From positions 1-64,000 of the forward strand of contig JARRCS010000014.1 in assembly GCA_029981855.1 (NCBI GenBank): DNA of 64,000 bases, given 5' to 3'. Both the position numbers and the translations under genes were made by a program. Below, piece by piece: positions 33,697-42,325 of the stretch. This stretch comes from Halanaerobiales bacterium (GTDB lineage: Bacteria; Bacillota; Halanaerobiia; Halanaerobiales; DTU029). The number at the start of each line of letters is the position of its first letter. Position 1 is the first letter of the stretch. Below the pieces are notes generated by a model. That model did not search any database. It worked only from the letters and a program-made list of their open reading frames with translations, and had not been told where the DNA came from.

Positions 33697-35865
33697 TCAT
33701 AATTTCATACTGAGGGAAATCCTCTTTCTACGCCGGTCAACATCCAGAATCCTGACACTGACTATATCCCCAACCTGGACAACATCCAGAGGATCCTCTA
33801 TATAATTATGACTCAACTCGGAGATATGAACAAGACCATCTTCCTTAACCCCTATATCGACAAAGGCACCAAAATCTACAACATTACGGACCGTGCCCTG
33901 AAGGATCATATCGGTTTTCAGATCCTCAAGGGTTAAAATATCTGTCCTGAAAAGGGGTTTGGGCAGTTTATCCCTGGGGTCACGTCCTGGTTGACTTAAA
34001 GCAGCAATGATATCCTTCAAGGTAGGCAACCCCACTCCCAGTTCTTCAGCCATAGATTCAAGATCAACCTTCTTTAACTCCTTTCTTAACTCTGCCAGCC
34101 TATCCCCGGACTTGATATCCTCGACGGAAAAGTTGAGACTCTTTAGTAAACCCCTGGCCGCTTGATAGGACTCCGGGTGAATCGGTGTATTGGCTAGCGG
34201 GTCTTCGCCATTACTGATTCTTAAGAAACCAGCGGCCTGGGTGAAGGTTTTATCTCCCAGCCGGTAGACATTCTTTAATTCCTCCCTGGTTCTAAAGGGC
34301 CCGTTCTCCTCCCTGTGCTTAACTATATTCCTGGCAACACTGCTATTAATCCCTGCCACATACTGAAGCAGGGAGGGTGAAACTGTATTTAAATCAACAC
34401 CGACATAATTAACCACCGATTCTACAACCTTCTGTAGAGATTCCTCCAGCCGGTTGGGGTTAATGTCATGCTGATATAATCCCACCCCGATTGATTTGGG
34501 GTCGATCTTTACCAGTTCAGCCAGGGGATCCTGCAAACGCCTGGCAATAGAGATAGCCCCCCTCATCGCTACATCTAATTCGGGAAACTCCTCTCTGGCA
34601 ACCTCTGAGGCAGAATAGACAGAGGCACCAGCTTCATTTACTATAGTATAATTGACAGACCCTTGTGTATTTTCCCGAATAACCTCTGCAATGAAAAACT
34701 CGGTCTCTCTGGATGCGGTCCCATTACCAATGGCAATTGAACTTACCCCATACTGACCGATCATCTCTTTGACAATCTCTTTAGCCTCAGCAACCTTCTG
34801 CTGTGGTGGATGGGGGTAAATAGTAGCTGTAGCCAGCAATTTACCTGTTGGTTCAACAACACAGACCTTTGACCCGGTTCTATAACCCGGGTCTATCCCC
34901 ATCACTACATGACCCCTCAAGGGGGGTTGGAGCAATAAAGCCCGAAGATTTCTGGCAAAAACCTCAATAGCGTGTTCTTCCGCCCTATCAGTAAGGCTAT
35001 TTCTGATCTCTCGTTCAATCGAGGGGGCAATCAGTCTTTTATAAGCATCCTCCAGGGCGGATATCAGTTCATCAAGGAAAATGCTTTTACTGTTAGTTAT
35101 CACAGCCTTTTTTATTAATTCAAGGATCTCTTCTTCAGGTGCCAGTACCTTAACCTGCAGAATTTCTTCCTTCTCCCCCCGGTTTAGAGCTAGTATCCTG
35201 TGGGGAGGCACCTTTTTAACCGGCTCCTGGTAATCATAATAGAGCTCATATTTACCGGTTTCATCCAACTCCTCCGCTTTAGCCCTACTGGTAATCATGC
35301 CCTTAGCAAAGCTTATCTTACGAATCTCTTTACGAATCCCGGCATCATCAGATATCCACTCGGCTATTATATCCCTGGCCCCCTGATAGACATCTTCAAT
35401 TGTTTCTAGTTCAAGTTCGGGATCGAGATATTCCCGGGCTAGTTCTGCTAGATCCCCCTCAACAAGAGCCTGTTCCCAGATCAACTCAGCCAGTGGCTCC
35501 AGACCTTTTTCCCTGGCCCTGGTAGCCCTGGTCTCTCTTTTCTGTTTATAGGGGCGGTAAAGGTCTTCCACCTCCTGTAAAATCTTAGCCTTCCTGATTT
35601 TATTCTCCAGTTCTTCGGTTAACTTATCCTGTTCATCTATCAGGCGAATAACCTCTTCCTTTCTCTTTTCTAAGTTTCTTAAATACTTAACTCTTTCCTC
35701 TATCTCTCTAATCTGAGTCTCATCTAAACCCCCGGTAATCTCCTTCCGGTATCTAGCAATAAAAGGAACAGTATTCTCCTCATCAAGAAGTTTTACCGTT
35801 CCCTTAACCTGAGATCTTTTCAATTGTAATTCTTGAGCAATTAAATCCAGCAGTCCCTGAGTCAA
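33697..35865 (-). CDS. tex: Tex/YhgF family RNA-binding transcription accessory protein
   Basis: A 722-residue Tex protein. The helical N-terminal region opens with the usual ARYRKEITGGLDE near residues 38-50. The YqgF-like domain contains VMGIDPGYRTGSKVCVVE near 324 and IAIGNGTASRETE; helix-hairpin-helix segments include YVAGINSSVARNIVKHRE near 500; a C-terminal S1 domain starts VDFGAFVDIGVKEDGLVHISELS near 660. Tex binds RNA and associates with transcription complexes. It lies between divIC and the S1-domain gene, where Bacillus has none, so this is a lineage-specific insertion in the sporulation cluster. Confidence 0.95.
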   Translation of the reverse strand: MTQGLLDLIAQELQLKRSQVKGTVKLLDEENTVPFIARYRKEITGGLDETQIREIEERVKYLRNLEKRKEEVIRLIDEQDKLTEELENKIRKAKILQEVEDLYRPYKQKRETRATRAREKGLEPLAELIWEQALVEGDLAELAREYLDPELELETIEDVYQGARDIIAEWISDDAGIRKEIRKISFAKGMITSRAKAEELDETGKYELYYDYQEPVKKVPPHRILALNRGEKEEILQVKVLAPEEEILELIKKAVITNSKSIFLDELISALEDAYKRLIAPSIEREIRNSLTDRAEEHAIEVFARNLRALLLQPPLRGHVVMGIDPGYRTGSKVCVVEPTGKLLATATIYPHPPQQKVAEAKEIVKEMIGQYGVSSIAIGNGTASRETEFFIAEVIRENTQGSVNYTIVNEAGASVYSASEVAREEFPELDVAMRGAISIARRLQDPLAELVKIDPKSIGVGLYQHDINPNRLEESLQKVVESVVNYVGVDLNTVSPSLLQYVAGINSSVARNIVKHREENGPFRTREELKNVYRLGDKTFTQAAGFLRISNGEDPLANTPIHPESYQAARGLLKSLNFSVEDIKSGDRLAELRKELKKVDLESMAEELGVGLPTLKDIIAALSQPGRDPRDKLPKPLFRTDILTLEDLKTDMILQGTVRNVVDFGAFVDIGVKEDGLVHISELSHNYIEDPLDVVQVGDIVSVRILDVDRRRKRISLSMKL

Positions 35866-35906
35866 TCTTACACCAACTTTCTGTTAATTTTTCTATAATG
35901 CTTTCC

Positions 35907-36224
35907 TTAAGAATCTTTATCTTTATCTTCAGCTCCGTCTTCCACCGGTATTAAGAGTAACTCGCCGGGTTTTACCAGACCCAACTCCTTTCTGGCTATC
36001 TCTTCAATATATTCAGGATCATTAATATTCTTTATTTCTTCTATCAGTTTTAGTTTTCTCTCCCTGGCCAGCTCGATCTCTTGATTCATTCTACAAATTT
36101 GTTCCTTTATTTGAATAATCTCTCTGTAATTAAGATAAAATTTATAGAGGGCAAAAACAATAATTATAGCCAGGAATATTTTAAAAAGAGGAGAGGCAAA
36201 GAAGTTATTTATTCTCTGGTTCAT
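35907..36224 (-). CDS. divIC: DivIC/FtsB-like septum formation initiator
   Basis: A 105-residue bitopic protein: one membrane helix (about residues 14-28, FKIFLAIIIVFALY) followed by a coiled coil (EIIQIKEQICRMNQEIELARERKLKLIEE, in part) and the family end EYIEEIARKELGLVKPGELLLIPV. It is a divisome scaffold that partners FtsL and DivIB at the septum. It lies 12 bp downstream of yabQ, the standard yabQ-divIC arrangement. Confidence 0.9.
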   Translation of the reverse strand: MNQRINNFFASPLFKIFLAIIIVFALYKFYLNYREIIQIKEQICRMNQEIELARERKLKLIEEIKNINDPEYIEEIARKELGLVKPGELLLIPVEDGAEDKDKDS

Positions 36225-36236
36225 CTAAACCACCCT

Positions 36237-36524
36237 TTATCTCATTAATCCGACCTGTTTAACAACGTAAAAATAGAAAATAAACCCTGATAAGATAGAT
36301 AACAGGACATAAAACCTGAGCTCTCCCCGGTTAGTACGAAAGAGGACCAGAAATCCTCCTATCCCGGCAGATAGACTGAGGAAGAGATCGGTAAAATTCA
36401 CCCACATCTTAGCGGGTTTTATTCGCTTGATTAATCTCTGATAGAGATCGAAAACAAGACCCAGCAAAAGCCCGAATCCAAACATAATAAGGAAGGTATG
36501 TATCTGGGTTAATAAAAAATCCAT
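36237..36524 (-). CDS. yabQ: spore cortex/coat biosynthesis protein YabQ
   Basis: A 95-residue membrane protein with three predicted helices: LIMFGFGLLLGLVFDLYQRL, FLSLSAGIGGFLVLF and LLSILSGFIFYFYVV. Length, topology and the position directly before divIC identify YabQ, which is needed for spore cortex formation in Bacillus. The frame begins 14 codons earlier, but GGGGGTGG is correctly spaced only for the ATG at 36524. Its normal partner yabP is on the opposite strand 380 bp away. Confidence 0.85.
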   Translation of the reverse strand: MDFLLTQIHTFLIMFGFGLLLGLVFDLYQRLIKRIKPAKMWVNFTDLFLSLSAGIGGFLVLFRTNRGELRFYVLLSILSGFIFYFYVVKQVGLMR

Positions 36525-36615
36525 CCTGCCACCCCCGTCAGGAAAATATGATAATTTCCAACTCAAAAAATGACCATATATAATATATGCAGGGAGGCAG
36601 ATTCTTGTGATTACT

Positions 36616-36755
36616 TTACTTTCAAATAACTACAAAATAGATGTTGGAGAGATAATTGGAAATTTGATTTTAAGGATTATGCGCTAGTGCAGAAACCATC
36701 ATTGCGTAACTAAAAAGAAGGTTTCTGCAATCGGAAACATCTATTTGTAGTTTTC
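36616..36755. repeat. dispersed intergenic repeat, long copy at the yabP/yabQ junction
   Basis: CTACAAAATAGATGTTGGAGA on the left; GCGCTAGTGCAGAAACCATCATTGCGTAAC, in parts, and GAAGGTTTCTGCAATCGG in the middle (AGAAACC/GGTTTCT hairpin); GAAACATCTATTTGTAGTTTTC on the right. The rest of this 380-bp gap shows nothing else clear. Confidence 0.8.
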
Positions 36756-36905
36756 ATAAAGGAAATTCCTATGGTATTCAATCAATATATACTTCTGTAA
36801 AAAATAAAAATCTCCTTCAAAGAAATTCATAATAAAGGATAATAATTAATATCTTTTAATAAGACAACTTTTGGACGGGATACCGGATGAAAGGGGGTTA
36901 GAAAA

Positions 36906-37187
36906 ATGGATAGCAGATCGAATAAGACCATAACCGGCCCACACAACCTTTCCTTAAAAAATCGTAAAACTCTGGAAATGGATGGGATAAAGGAGGTAGT
37001 TACTTTTAATGAAGAGAAGGTTATCCTCCAGACCAATCTGGGTAACCTTGAGATCAAGGGCAGGGATTTAAATATACAAAAACTAAACCTGGATGATGGG
37101 AGTATAAAAATAGAGGGGTATTTTTTCTCCCTGGAATATAATGATAAAACGATAAAGAAAGGGATAATTAACAGGTTGTTTAGATGA
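36906..37187 (+). CDS. yabP: sporulation protein YabP, inverted
   Basis: A 93-residue YabP. HNLSLKNRKTLEMDGIKEVVTF near residues 13-34 and GNLEIKGRDLNIQKLNLDDG followed by IKIEGYFFSLEY are the family signature. YabP acts with YabQ in spore assembly. AAAGGGGG 8 nt before the ATG confirms the plus strand. In Bacillus and clostridia yabP precedes yabQ on the same strand; here it points away from yabQ, with a dispersed repeat at the junction. It is complete, and converges on the msmK-type gene through a shared terminator. Confidence 0.9.
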   Translation: MDSRSNKTITGPHNLSLKNRKTLEMDGIKEVVTFNEEKVILQTNLGNLEIKGRDLNIQKLNLDDGSIKIEGYFFSLEYNDKTIKKGIINRLFR

Positions 37188-37188
37188 A

Positions 37189-37219
37189 AAATAAGCGGCC
37201 AGTAAATGGCCGCTTATTT
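37189..37219. terminator. bidirectional terminator between yabP and the sugar ATPase gene
   Basis: AAATAAGCGGCCA-GTAAA-TGGCCGCTTATTT: a 13-bp perfect stem flanked by A and T on both sides, serving convergent genes. Confidence 0.92.
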
Positions 37220-37234
37220 CATGAAATAGATGTT

Positions 37235-38353
37235 TTAGAAAATAGCCTCTTCTGTCTCGGGATCAAAAACATGCATCTTTCTGGTGTCAACACCGAGTTT
37301 GATATTATCACCAACCTTGGCTTTAGTTTCAACATCTACCCTGGCGATCATGGAATGATCGTCAATAGTGAGATAAAGATAGATCTCGGAACCCATCGGT
37401 TCAACAACCTCAACACTGGCTGTAAAGGAGTTATCTTCAGTTATATCAAATTCATGGGTAAGGGATGCATCTGTCAAATCTTCCGGACGGATACCGAAGA
37501 CTACCTGTTTATTAACATATTCTTTGATCTCCGGTACCTCCTTAACCTTTGTTTCGGGAATAGCAATCTTAAAGGCGCCTGCACCATCAAGATAGTATTT
37601 ATCCCCTTCCTTAAGCAATTTGGCATCGAGGAAGTTCATTGCCGGACTGCCGATAAATCCTGCCACAAACATATTGTTTGGCTTATTATAGAGGGTCAAT
37701 GGATCATCAACCTGCTGGATGACACCATCACGCAGGACAACAATCCTGTCCCCCATGGTCATAGCCTCGGTCTGGTCATGGGTTACATAGATAACCGTGG
37801 TCTGTAAGCGATCATGCAGCTTACTTAATTCAGTCCTCATCTGAACACGGAGTTTGGCATCCAGGTTCGAGAGGGGCTCATCCATCAGGAAAACCTTTGG
37901 CTCACGAACGATAGCCCGTCCCAGGGCAACACGCTGTCTCTGTCCACCGGAAAGCTGTTTGGGCTTGCGGTCAAGTAGCTGCTCAATTCCCAGAATGCCG
38001 GCAGCCTCCTTGACCCGGCGGTCGATTTCATCTTTAGGGAACTTACGTAGTTTTAGACCAAAAGCCATATTATTGTAGACATCCATATGAGGATATAAGG
38101 CATAATTCTGGAAAACCATAGCAATATCCCTATCCTTTGGCGGGACATCATTAACCACAGTATCCCCTATCTTAATAGTACCTTCAGTAATCTCTTCTAA
38201 TCCTGCAACCATTCTCAAAGTGGTAGACTTACCGCAACCGGAAGGACCGACCAGTACCAGAAACTCCTTATCCTTGATCTCCAGGTTAACATTGTTAACA
38301 GCGACTACATCATCAAATCTTTTGGTAACATTTTTTAAGGTTACACTTGCCAT
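37235..38353 (-). CDS. carbohydrate ABC transporter ATPase (MsmK/UgpC/MalK type)
   Basis: A 372-residue nucleotide-binding protein. Walker A GPSGCGKSTTLRMVAGLE is near residue 37, the Q-loop VFQNYALYPHM near 81, signature LSGGQRQRVALGRAIV near 135, Walker B VFLMDEPLSNLDAKLR near 155 and the switch His in YVTHDQTEAM near 192. The C-terminal ~130 residues form the regulatory OB-type domain of MalK proteins (FGIRPEDL). Such ATPases often serve several sugar importers; the permeases at 42.3-44.0 kb lack an ATPase of their own and are the obvious clients. The ATG at 38353 follows GGGAGG by 8 nt. It lies downstream of the LacI regulator gene at 38458. Confidence 0.94.
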   Translation of the reverse strand: MASVTLKNVTKRFDDVVAVNNVNLEIKDKEFLVLVGPSGCGKSTTLRMVAGLEEITEGTIKIGDTVVNDVPPKDRDIAMVFQNYALYPHMDVYNNMAFGLKLRKFPKDEIDRRVKEAAGILGIEQLLDRKPKQLSGGQRQRVALGRAIVREPKVFLMDEPLSNLDAKLRVQMRTELSKLHDRLQTTVIYVTHDQTEAMTMGDRIVVLRDGVIQQVDDPLTLYNKPNNMFVAGFIGSPAMNFLDAKLLKEGDKYYLDGAGAFKIAIPETKVKEVPEIKEYVNKQVVFGIRPEDLTDASLTHEFDITEDNSFTASVEVVEPMGSEIYLYLTIDDHSMIARVDVETKAKVGDNIKLGVDTRKMHVFDPETEEAIF

Positions 38354-38383
38354 CAAAAATTCCTCCCTTGTTTTTTTATTTCA

Positions 38384-38430
38384 TGTCAAGGAATCCATGC
38401 TTAAGTAGATAACTTTTATTTTCCTTGACA
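38384..38430. promoter_or_regulatory. inverted repeat upstream of the sugar ATPase gene
   Basis: TGTCAAGGAA (38384-38393) and TTCCTTGACA (38421-38430) are perfect 10-bp inverted arms 27 bp apart. Possible promoter -35 material on both strands or a looped operator. Confidence 0.35.
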
Positions 38431-38457
38431 GCAATAAATTATGGCCATAGACCAGGT

Positions 38458-39471
38458 TTATGATTTAATCTGCGGGTTTGATGAGGCCCGCATCTTTAAA
38501 ACCGGTTCTAAAACCCTGATTACTCTATCGGGGGACTGGTTATTAATCAGTTTAAGCAAATACTCAGCAGCCAGTCTCCCTAGCTTATTTAATGGTTCGG
38601 CTACCACCGTCAAAGGGGGATTTATTATTGAAGTAATCAGGCTTTCTCCATAACTGACAATGGCAAAATCATCTGGGATAAAATATCCTCCCATTTTAAT
38701 AGCCTCAATTAAACCGACGGCCAGCAGGTCACTGGTTACAAAAAAACCACCGGGGGGTTCGTCTAACTCCATTAAATTTAAAAAGGTATTATAGCCACTC
38801 TCTCTTGAACCATCTGTCTCAAAGATTAATTCCTCCCTGAGAGGTAGATTATGGTCTTTTAATGCCTGTTTATAACCATTCAATTTCTCCGATTCAAGGA
38901 AATCCTGTATAGAACCCATGATAATAGCTATTCGAGACAGACCCTGTTCTATTAAATGAGCGGTGGCAAGATACCCGCCTTTGGCATTATCAACGAGAAT
39001 AGTCGGAATTAAAACTTCTTCTGCCAGGCGGTTGACCAGGACAAGCCGGCCCTCTTTATTTAAAGCAAGATTTAAGATATTTTTATCGGCAAGTTCCCCG
39101 CCAACTATAATAGCACCATCTACCCGGTTACGGGCTACCAGTTCCAGATAGGCCTTTTCCTTATCAATATCATTAGCGGTATTACACAATATTACCTGAT
39201 ACCCGGCCCGGTTGGCAACCTCTTCAATACTTTTTATAATCTCAGTATAACCGGGAGTAGCCAGATCAGACAGCAATAAAGCAATTATACGGGTTTCCTT
39301 TTTCGCCAGTCCCCGGGCCAGCTGGTTGGGTTTAAAGTTATATTCTTTAACTATCTTCATAATCTTTCTTCTTGTTTCTTCCCCAACCCCGGGTTTATTA
39401 TTAATCGCCCTTGACACCGTTGACTCGGCCACCCCAACCATTCTGGCAATATCCTTTAAAGTCAAGGGCAT
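38458..39471 (-). CDS. LacI-family transcriptional regulator
   Basis: A 337-residue LacI protein. The N-terminal helix-turn-helix with hinge reads LKDIARMVGVAESTVSRAINN at residues 4-24 and YNFKPNQLARGLA near 49. The periplasmic-binding-protein-like effector domain follows, with VDGAIIVGG, FFVTSDLLAVGLIEAI and VIRVLEP. Two near-palindromic CGCAAGCGCTTGCG sites upstream are its likely operators, giving autoregulation, and the sugar ATPase gene lies directly downstream. The effector sugar is not evident. Confidence 0.93.
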   Translation of the reverse strand: MPLTLKDIARMVGVAESTVSRAINNKPGVGEETRRKIMKIVKEYNFKPNQLARGLAKKETRIIALLLSDLATPGYTEIIKSIEEVANRAGYQVILCNTANDIDKEKAYLELVARNRVDGAIIVGGELADKNILNLALNKEGRLVLVNRLAEEVLIPTILVDNAKGGYLATAHLIEQGLSRIAIIMGSIQDFLESEKLNGYKQALKDHNLPLREELIFETDGSRESGYNTFLNLMELDEPPGGFFVTSDLLAVGLIEAIKMGGYFIPDDFAIVSYGESLITSIINPPLTVVAEPLNKLGRLAAEYLLKLINNQSPDRVIRVLEPVLKMRASSNPQIKS

Positions 39472-39502
39472 CTATAAATTCACCTCTTTTCACTGCAATC
39501 TT

Positions 39503-39541
39503 CCGCAAGCGCTTGCGGAGATTTTACGCAAGGGCTTGCGT
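39503..39541. promoter_or_regulatory. two LacI-type operators
   Basis: CCGCAAGCGCTTGCGG (39503-39518) is a perfect 16-bp palindrome; ACGCAAGGGCTTGCGT (39526-39541) differs from symmetry at one central pair. Centres are 23 bp apart, 32-70 bp upstream of the LacI gene start. Confidence 0.8.
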
Positions 39542-39620
39542 TGTTATATTATTTATATTCTAGACGAAGTTAAAAATTCCTGCTTTTTTTGAAAAAAATT
39601 TTTAAATAACCTGCTACAAC

Positions 39621-39649
39621 TTGTAATCCGGGTAAAATTATGATAAAAT
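39621..39649 (+). promoter_or_regulatory. promoter of the citrate synthase gene
   Basis: TTGTAA (39621-39626), a 17-bp spacer and TAAAAT (39644-39649), 85 bp before the start codon. Confidence 0.6.
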
Positions 39650-39733
39650 ATTAATTACTAAGTATACATATCTCTTGTATATTTATTAGTTAAACACAAT
39701 TTTTAGGAATAGAGTAGTAAAGGAGAGTTTATT

Positions 39734-40996
39734 ATGCTTAACAGAATCAATAATATCTTATCAAATATTAAGGATGAAAATCTAAAGAAGAAGTACTATG
39801 AATTAATTATTACCCTGCTGGAAAAAGGCTATTTCCCGGGTCTGGCCGGGGTTCCGGTAGTAAAATCTCAAATCAGTCATATTGATGGAGAGAAGGGAAT
39901 TCTAACTTACCGGGGATATCCTGTTCAGGAACTGGCTGAAAACTGCACCTATGAAAATGTCTGTTTTCTTTTACTCAACGGAGACTTACCTCTGTCAGAA
40001 GAAAAAAATGAGTTCAGACAAAAACTGCTTGAAAATAGGAAAATTCACCCTAATATAGCCAGGGTTATTGCTTTAATGGATAAAGATTTGCATCCCATGT
40101 ATATGTTAAGCTCCAGTGTTTTATTACTCCAGAGTGATGATAAGGATGCCTTTGATGTTGAAAGGTATCAGCAAAACCTGCTCAGGAGTATCAGCTTAAT
40201 CGCAAAATTACCCACCATAATCGGGATTTTCAGAAACAGGGACCCTGAGTTCGCCGTCAATGAACAATTTACTTCCTTTGCTCAGTACTGTCTTTACTGT
40301 TTCAATCAGGAACTTGCTGCCGAAAAACAGTGGGTTGATTTCTTTGAAAAAATACTAATCTTACATGGTGACCATACCATGAATAATAGTACCTTTTCCG
40401 CCAGAGCTGTCAGCTCATCGATGGCCAGTATCTATGCCTCAATCTCTTCCGCCATCAATTCCCTTTCTGGACCTCTCCATGGCGGGGCCAATGAACGGGT
40501 AATCAAGATGCTGGAAGAAATAGGTTCCCCGGAAAGGGTTGAATCTTATGTCGATGACAAATTATCCAGAGGAGAAAAAATAATGGGGATAGGGCACAGG
40601 ATTTATAAAACCTATGATCCCAGAGCACTATATATCAAAGAAAAGATTCTACCTATAATCTTCGAAGATAAGGAGGCAATCAGGGTTGATGATGATCTGA
40701 TGAACCTCTATCAAATAGCCCAAAGGTTGGAAGAGGTAGCTTTAGACCGGCTATCTGATAAAAAGCTATACCCAAATGTAGACTTCTGGTCCGGCCTTGT
40801 CCTGAAGGCTATGAAAATAGAGCCCAGATACTTCACCACTATCTTTGCCCTGGGAAGAATAATGGGATGGTGCTCCCACTACCTTGAACATATGAAGGTA
40901 AAAAATAGAATCTACCGGCCGGAACAGTTATATGATGGCTTTGGTATCAGACATATTCTGGTCAATCAGGATGAAGAGAAAGTTAACCGGGCTTAA
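39734..40996 (+). CDS. citrate synthase
   Basis: A 420-residue citrate synthase. Catalytic residues are visible: His in LILHGDHTMNNSTFSARAV near residue 216, His in GPLHGGANERVIKML near 250, MGIGHRIYKTYDPRA near 282, and Asp in YPNVDFWSGLVL near 347. N-terminal GVPVVKSQISHIDGEKGIL and YRGYPVQELAE match the family, preceded by about 40 extra residues. It condenses oxaloacetate with acetyl-CoA; 2-methylcitrate synthase is less likely without prp genes. With the LeuC/LeuD-type hydro-lyase and isocitrate dehydrogenase at 6.8-9.9 kb it could complete a route to 2-oxoglutarate. Single-gene unit with its own promoter and terminator. Confidence 0.92.
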   Translation: MLNRINNILSNIKDENLKKKYYELIITLLEKGYFPGLAGVPVVKSQISHIDGEKGILTYRGYPVQELAENCTYENVCFLLLNGDLPLSEEKNEFRQKLLENRKIHPNIARVIALMDKDLHPMYMLSSSVLLLQSDDKDAFDVERYQQNLLRSISLIAKLPTIIGIFRNRDPEFAVNEQFTSFAQYCLYCFNQELAAEKQWVDFFEKILILHGDHTMNNSTFSARAVSSSMASIYASISSAINSLSGPLHGGANERVIKMLEEIGSPERVESYVDDKLSRGEKIMGIGHRIYKTYDPRALYIKEKILPIIFEDKEAIRVDDDLMNLYQIAQRLEEVALDRLSDKKLYPNVDFWSGLVLKAMKIEPRYFTTIFALGRIMGWCSHYLEHMKVKNRIYRPEQLYDGFGIRHILVNQDEEKVNRA

Positions 40997-41012
40997 AAAG
41001 CCCGGTTTTTTA
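40985..41012 (+). terminator. terminator of the citrate synthase gene
   Basis: AACCGGGCT and AGCCCGGTT form a 9-bp stem followed by TTTTT. It overlaps the stop codon of the citrate synthase gene and the end of the remnant on the other strand. Confidence 0.9.
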
Positions 41013-41150
41013 TATATCAGCAAAATTTTCCTTACCCTGCAAGATATCGGCTAAATTAAGATCAGCTATTTGGTCATAACGGTAATCGGCCTTCCCGACC
41101 CTTTCTACAGGACCTATTCCTACTGCCAGCATATTAGTGGCCTGGGCAGT
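41010..41150 (-). pseudogene. pgmB: C-terminal remnant of beta-phosphoglucomutase
   Basis: On the minus strand, just after the LacI stop, an open stretch reads ITAQATNMLAVGIGPVERVG followed by KADYRYDQIADLNLADILQG and ends in a stop at 41010. This resembles the end of HAD-type beta-phosphoglucomutases (AIKSAGMxAVGVG...GADLV...LTLELL). No start codon or upstream domain exists: the frame runs into the LacI gene. The enzyme normally processes the glucose 1-phosphate made by GH65 phosphorylases, one of which is encoded at 45.6 kb. Confidence 0.6.
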
Positions 41151-41154
41151 AATT

Positions 41155-42153
41155 TTACGCAGAACTACGGATAACCAGTTCGGGGGGCAATAAAACCTGT
41201 CTTTCCCTAATCTTCTCTCCCCTAATTATCCCCAGCAACAGATTCATCGCCATCCGGCCCATCTTCACACTCGGTATTTTAATTGTACTGAGGGCTGGAT
41301 CGATATACTCTCCGACCTGGATTCCGTCATAACCCATAACGGCTACCTCTTCTGGTATAGCGATCTTTTCCTCCTTTAGAGCCTTGATCACGGCTAAAGC
41401 CATCAAATCATTGGCAGCAAAGATGGCGGTAAAATCTCGGGTCTTTTCTAGCAGCTTTTTGGTAGCCCTGTAGGCACTCTGCTGGGTAAAGTCTGCATAA
41501 AAGATCAGATCTGGATTGACCTCCAGGTTACCGTCTCGCAGAGCCCTTTTATAACCCTCCAGGCGGTACTTGCCAGCGACCAGTTCGGGGGAGCCAGCAA
41601 CAGTTGCAATCTTGGTGTGGCCGGATTCAATTAAATAGTTTACCGCCTGGTAAGCACCACTTTCATTATCAGTCTCTACCCAGCAGATTTCCCCTACCAT
41701 CGGGTTACCTAAAAAGACAAAGGGAATATTTTCCCTTTGTAAATACTCGATCCTTGGATCATTTAACATTGGCTCAGTGAGAATAATACCATCTACCTTA
41801 TTGTTATTGAAGATTGAGGCCAGGTCTTCGACCTGATTTCTGGCAATATTGGGCAGGGTAAGACTGTACCCATTTGCCGTGGCTACCTCACCGATTCCCT
41901 GTAAAAACTCCAGAAAAAAAGGGTCAGCCACTGACCTGGGAACCCAGGGAATAACTACCCCGATAATATTAGTACTTTTCTTAGCCAGGGCCTGAGCCAC
42001 CTGATGGGGCCTGTAATTCAACCTCCTGGCTATCTCGGTAATCCTCTCCCTGGTATCTTCATTAACCCGCGGGTCATTACTCAAGGCCCTGGAAACTGTT
42101 GATTTCGACACATTAGCTGCTTTGGCAATATCATCCATCGTTATTTTACTCAT
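41155..42153 (-). CDS. LacI-family transcriptional regulator of the disaccharide genes
   Basis: A 332-residue LacI protein. The helix-turn-helix and hinge read MDDIAKAANVSKSTVSRALSN at residues 6-26 and LNYRPHQVAQALAKKSTN near 47-64; the effector domain shows IIGVVIPWVPRSVADPFF, NKVDGIILTEP and IFAANDLMALAVIKAL. It follows the sugar permease genes on the same strand, and three TRCAACCGGTTGYA palindromes lie before the binding-protein gene and the GH65 gene, so it probably represses both. A beta-phosphoglucomutase remnant abuts its 3' end. Confidence 0.93.
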   Translation of the reverse strand: MSKITMDDIAKAANVSKSTVSRALSNDPRVNEDTRERITEIARRLNYRPHQVAQALAKKSTNIIGVVIPWVPRSVADPFFLEFLQGIGEVATANGYSLTLPNIARNQVEDLASIFNNNKVDGIILTEPMLNDPRIEYLQRENIPFVFLGNPMVGEICWVETDNESGAYQAVNYLIESGHTKIATVAGSPELVAGKYRLEGYKRALRDGNLEVNPDLIFYADFTQQSAYRATKKLLEKTRDFTAIFAANDLMALAVIKALKEEKIAIPEEVAVMGYDGIQVGEYIDPALSTIKIPSVKMGRMAMNLLLGIIRGEKIRERQVLLPPELVIRSSA

Positions 42154-42229
42154 CGTAACATCACCTATTTTTTCTCCAACTATCTTTATCTCTATAAATT
42201 ATATCATTATAGAAATAAACCTTTCAATT

Positions 42230-42309
42230 TACCTCATTACCGTTCGGCAACTTACTCTACCTTCAAACAACTGCAAATAGATGTTGGAGAGATGTTTAGA
42301 AGTTTTTGT
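42230..42309. repeat. dispersed intergenic repeat, left-arm copy
   Basis: TTACCTCATTACCGTTCGGCAAC, in parts, then TTCAAACAACTGCAAATAG and ATGTTGGAGAGATGTTTAG. Lies between the permease stop and the LacI start. The right arm is absent. Confidence 0.78.
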
Positions 42310-42325
42310 AATATTAAATTATTCC

